Part shown: one piece after another, positions 4,866 through 6,544 of the stretch
Numbering within the stretch: the first letter of the stretch is position 1
How the letters are laid out: every line of letters begins with the position of its first letter
Assembly (NCBI GenBank): GCA_009784765.1
Contig: WQXP01000066.1
Location: forward strand, 1 to 6,544
Source of the DNA: Oscillospiraceae bacterium
GTDB lineage: Bacteria > Bacillota > Clostridia > Oscillospirales > Ruminococcaceae
Direction of reading: 5' to 3'
DNA: 6,544 nt
Position numbers and translations under genes: made by a program
Notes under the pieces: model-generated
The model's database searches: none
Told to the model about the DNA's origin: nothing
What the model saw: the letters and a program-made list of their open reading frames with translations, nothing else

Positions 4866-5861
4866 ATGCAATCAGGCATAAAAATATTAGGGACAGGTTG
4901 TTTCGAACCCGATTTAATCGTCAGTAACAGCGATTTTTCCCACATCGCGAAGCTCGAAACAGACGACGAGTGGATAACCTCCCGCACGGGAATCCGTCAG
5001 CGACGGTTTTGCCAAACGACAAATCTTGATATGATGACTCGTGCTGCAAAGGCTGCCCTTGAAAACGCAGGTGTTTCCCCCGACGAAATCGACGCGATTA
5101 TCGTTTCAACTGCTACTCCGCAGTTTTTCTATCCCTCTATGTCTTGCTTGGTTCAAAACACAGTCGGTGTGAAGAACGCCTTTGCGATTGACGTTCACGC
5201 CGCTTGTACCGGATTTGTCAACGCCCTTGACATAGCGCGAAATTACCTGAGCCTCCCGGACACGGGTGTTAAGAAAGCCTTAGTTGTTGCAGGGGAAATG
5301 CTGTCTAATCAAGCAGACTTCACCGACCGTTCTACCTGTGTTCTTTTCGGAGACGGCGCAGGAGCAGTGGTAATCGAAAGGGCAGCGCATAAGCAGTATT
5401 CTTGCATTCTCGGCGCGAAAGGCGAGGATTTCGGCGACATCGCCCTTTATTGCAAAGTTCCCTATGCGCGAAACAGCCCTTTCCCGAGTGCCGATAATGA
5501 CGACAGCTATAAGCCGTATCTTCAGATGGACGGAAAAGCAGTTTACAAATTCGCGTCAGACATTATGCCGCGAATGGTCAAGGCAGTCTGCGAGAAAGCA
5601 GGGCTTGCACTTTCAGACATTGATTTGCTGATTCCGCACCAAGCGAACATTCGCATAATCAAATCTGCTATGCGAAACCTTGACATTCCTGATGAGCGTG
5701 TATATGTCAACATTCATGATACGGGAAACATCTCAAGCGCGTGTATCCCGGTCTGTCTTGATGAGCTTAGCAGGGCAAATCGGCTGAAAAGCGGAATGAA
5801 AGTCTGCTTGGTGGCATTCGGCGCAGGATTGACTTTCGGCTCTATAATTCTCGAAATATAA
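4866..5861 (+). CDS. fabH: Beta-ketoacyl-ACP synthase III
   Basis: Starts fatty acid synthesis by condensing a short acyl-CoA with malonyl-ACP. 331 residues, the normal size. The N-terminus GIKILGTGCFEP (4-15) is typical, followed by DEWITSRTGIRQRR (34-47). The catalytic triad is complete: C114 in AACTGF, H258 in IPHQAN, N288 in TGNISSACIP (family usual YGNTSAASIP). FGDGAGAVVIE (161-171) is the conserved thiolase-fold glycine motif, and the C-terminus ends in AFGAGLTFGSIIL as expected. The primer preference (acetyl or branched acyl-CoA) cannot be read reliably. fabK follows after 15 bp. The promoter and leader upstream are described separately. fabD, the source of its malonyl-ACP substrate, lies on the opposite strand and shares the intergenic region. 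The function is secure. Confidence 0.97.
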   Translation: MQSGIKILGTGCFEPDLIVSNSDFSHIAKLETDDEWITSRTGIRQRRFCQTTNLDMMTRAAKAALENAGVSPDEIDAIIVSTATPQFFYPSMSCLVQNTVGVKNAFAIDVHAACTGFVNALDIARNYLSLPDTGVKKALVVAGEMLSNQADFTDRSTCVLFGDGAGAVVIERAAHKQYSCILGAKGEDFGDIALYCKVPYARNSPFPSADNDDSYKPYLQMDGKAVYKFASDIMPRMVKAVCEKAGLALSDIDLLIPHQANIRIIKSAMRNLDIPDERVYVNIHDTGNISSACIPVCLDELSRANRLKSGMKVCLVAFGAGLTFGSIILEI

Positions 5862-5876
5862 ATGGGGAGGTATAAC

Positions 5877-6544
5877 ATGACTACTAAAATAACAGAGCTT
5901 CTCGGTATAAAATACCCGATTTTGCAAGGGGGAATGGCGTGGGTGTCTGAACATAATCTTGCTGCCGCTGTTTCGAATGCGGGCGGCGCGGGGATTATCG
6001 CGGGGGGGAATGCTCCTGCTTCGGTGATTCGCGACGAAATCGCGAAATGCAAAGCTCTCACAGACAAGCCTTTCGGGCTGAACATAATGCTCATGTCGCC
6101 TAATGCGGAAGATTTGGCGCAGTTAGCCATTGACGAAAAGTTAGCTTTTGTTACGACAGGTGCGGGAAATCCCGGCAAGTTCATTGAAGCTTGGAAAGCG
6201 GCGGGAGTCAAAGTAATCCCCGTAGTACCGAGCGTTGCACTCGCGAAACGCATGGTGCGTTCAGGGGCAGACGCAGTCATAGCCGAAGGCGGCGAAGCAG
6301 GCGGACATATCGGGGAAACATCGACTATGTGCCTTGTCCCGCAAGTCGCGGACGCGGTGGGGGCTGAAGTTCCGGTCATAGCGGCAGGAGGAATCGCTGA
6401 CGGCCGCGGGGTCGCGGCGGCGTTTATGCTCGGTGCAAGGGGCGTTCAAATAGGGACGCGCTTCTTGAGCGCGACAGAGTGCCAAATCCATCAAATTTAT
6501 AAAGACACCGTAATCAAAGCGAAAGACACCGATTCAATCGTAAC
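5877..6544 (+). CDS. fabK: Enoyl-ACP reductase II (FMN-dependent), partial (3' end outside window)
   Basis: Reduces trans-2-enoyl-ACP, the last step of each elongation cycle, using FMN and NAD(P)H; a replacement for FabI found in many Bacillota. 222 codons are visible of a usual ~310-320. The frame begins at ATG 5877, 6 nt after a strong GGGGAGG (5864-5870). Motifs: TELLGIKYPILQGGMAWV (6-23), SNAGGAGIIAGGN (33-45), AEGGEAGGHIG (136-146) with H144, equal in position to the active-site His of pneumococcal FabK, and the FMN phosphate-binding segments AAGGIADGRG (169-178) and GARGVQIGTRFL (186-197). Related nitronate monooxygenases share this fold, but the close match at the His region and the position behind fabH favour FabK. 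Possession of FabK would be expected to make fatty acid synthesis insensitive to triclosan unless a FabI is also present. Confidence 0.93.
   Translation, partial: MTTKITELLGIKYPILQGGMAWVSEHNLAAAVSNAGGAGIIAGGNAPASVIRDEIAKCKALTDKPFGLNIMLMSPNAEDLAQLAIDEKLAFVTTGAGNPGKFIEAWKAAGVKVIPVVPSVALAKRMVRSGADAVIAEGGEAGGHIGETSTMCLVPQVADAVGAEVPVIAAGGIADGRGVAAAFMLGARGVQIGTRFLSATECQIHQIYKDTVIKAKDTDSIV

Noticed and set aside
693..6246. Excess of the hexamer TCGCGA (seven copies by hand: 693, 1552, 4204, 4945, 6029, 6040, 6241)
   Set aside because: About 1.6 would be expected by chance, but CGCG-containing words are common throughout the window and codon choice such as ATC-GCG-AAA explains several. The positions show no regular spacing or intergenic preference, so I do not treat it as a functional repeat.
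5714..6379. 221-residue open frame on the minus strand
   Set aside because: Antisense to fabK and the end of fabH, both of which have clear catalytic motifs. The composition, rich in Ala, Pro, Ser and Thr, is typical of a shadow frame.
1..6544. Terminators, tRNA genes, CRISPR arrays, insertion sequences, attachment sites
   Set aside because: Genes are packed with gaps of 6-15 bp apart from the central region; I saw no stem followed by a T-tract, no array of direct repeats, no transposase and no terminal inverted repeats around the toxin-antitoxin pair.

Overview
The window looks like chromosomal DNA from a low-to-mid-GC bacterium, most likely a Clostridia-type member of the Bacillota. The reasons are the FabK-type (FMN-dependent) enoyl-ACP reductase next to FabH, the strong purine-rich Shine-Dalgarno sites, tightly packed genes, and a RelE-family toxin whose C-terminus carries the RADDEVYEIA motif common in Clostridia. 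The lineage is inferred from these traits and could not be checked by a search. TGA is used as a stop in three genes, so the standard bacterial code applies.

Layout. One 139-bp intergenic region (4727-4865) separates two divergent transcription units. The leftward unit fills two thirds of the window: fabD (malonyl-CoA:ACP transacylase), aroE (shikimate dehydrogenase), aroK (shikimate kinase), a metal-dependent amidohydrolase of the imidazolonepropionase-like group, a Phd/StbD-like antitoxin, a RelE-family toxin, and a membrane protein of unknown function that runs off the left edge. All gaps are 6-7 bp or 4-bp ATGA overlaps, so this reads as one operon. The rightward unit is fabH (ketoacyl-ACP synthase III) followed by fabK, which is cut by the right edge. 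No gene-free stretch exceeds 139 bp. I saw no tRNA, rRNA, CRISPR array, transposase or convincing terminator.

How the genes work together. FabD makes malonyl-ACP, FabH condenses it with a short acyl-CoA to start each fatty acid, and FabK reduces the enoyl-ACP in the elongation cycle. AroE and AroK carry out consecutive steps of aromatic amino acid (chorismate) synthesis. The amidohydrolase has an unknown substrate. The toxin-antitoxin pair sits inside this metabolic operon and is joined to it by an overlapping start and stop.

Most notable points. (1) The two divergent operons appear to start from promoters that face each other, so each polymerase would cross the other's promoter. (2) The toxin keeps its catalytic residues but lacks the middle segment of the RelE fold. 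(3) The antitoxin start overlaps the stop of the metabolic gene before it. (4) aroK holds a run of nine G in the codons for a conserved glycine motif. (5) fabD is separated from fabH-fabK and leads an aro operon. I did not find a clear new defence or mobile system. The leftmost unknown membrane protein, directly behind the toxin-antitoxin pair, is the least explained gene.
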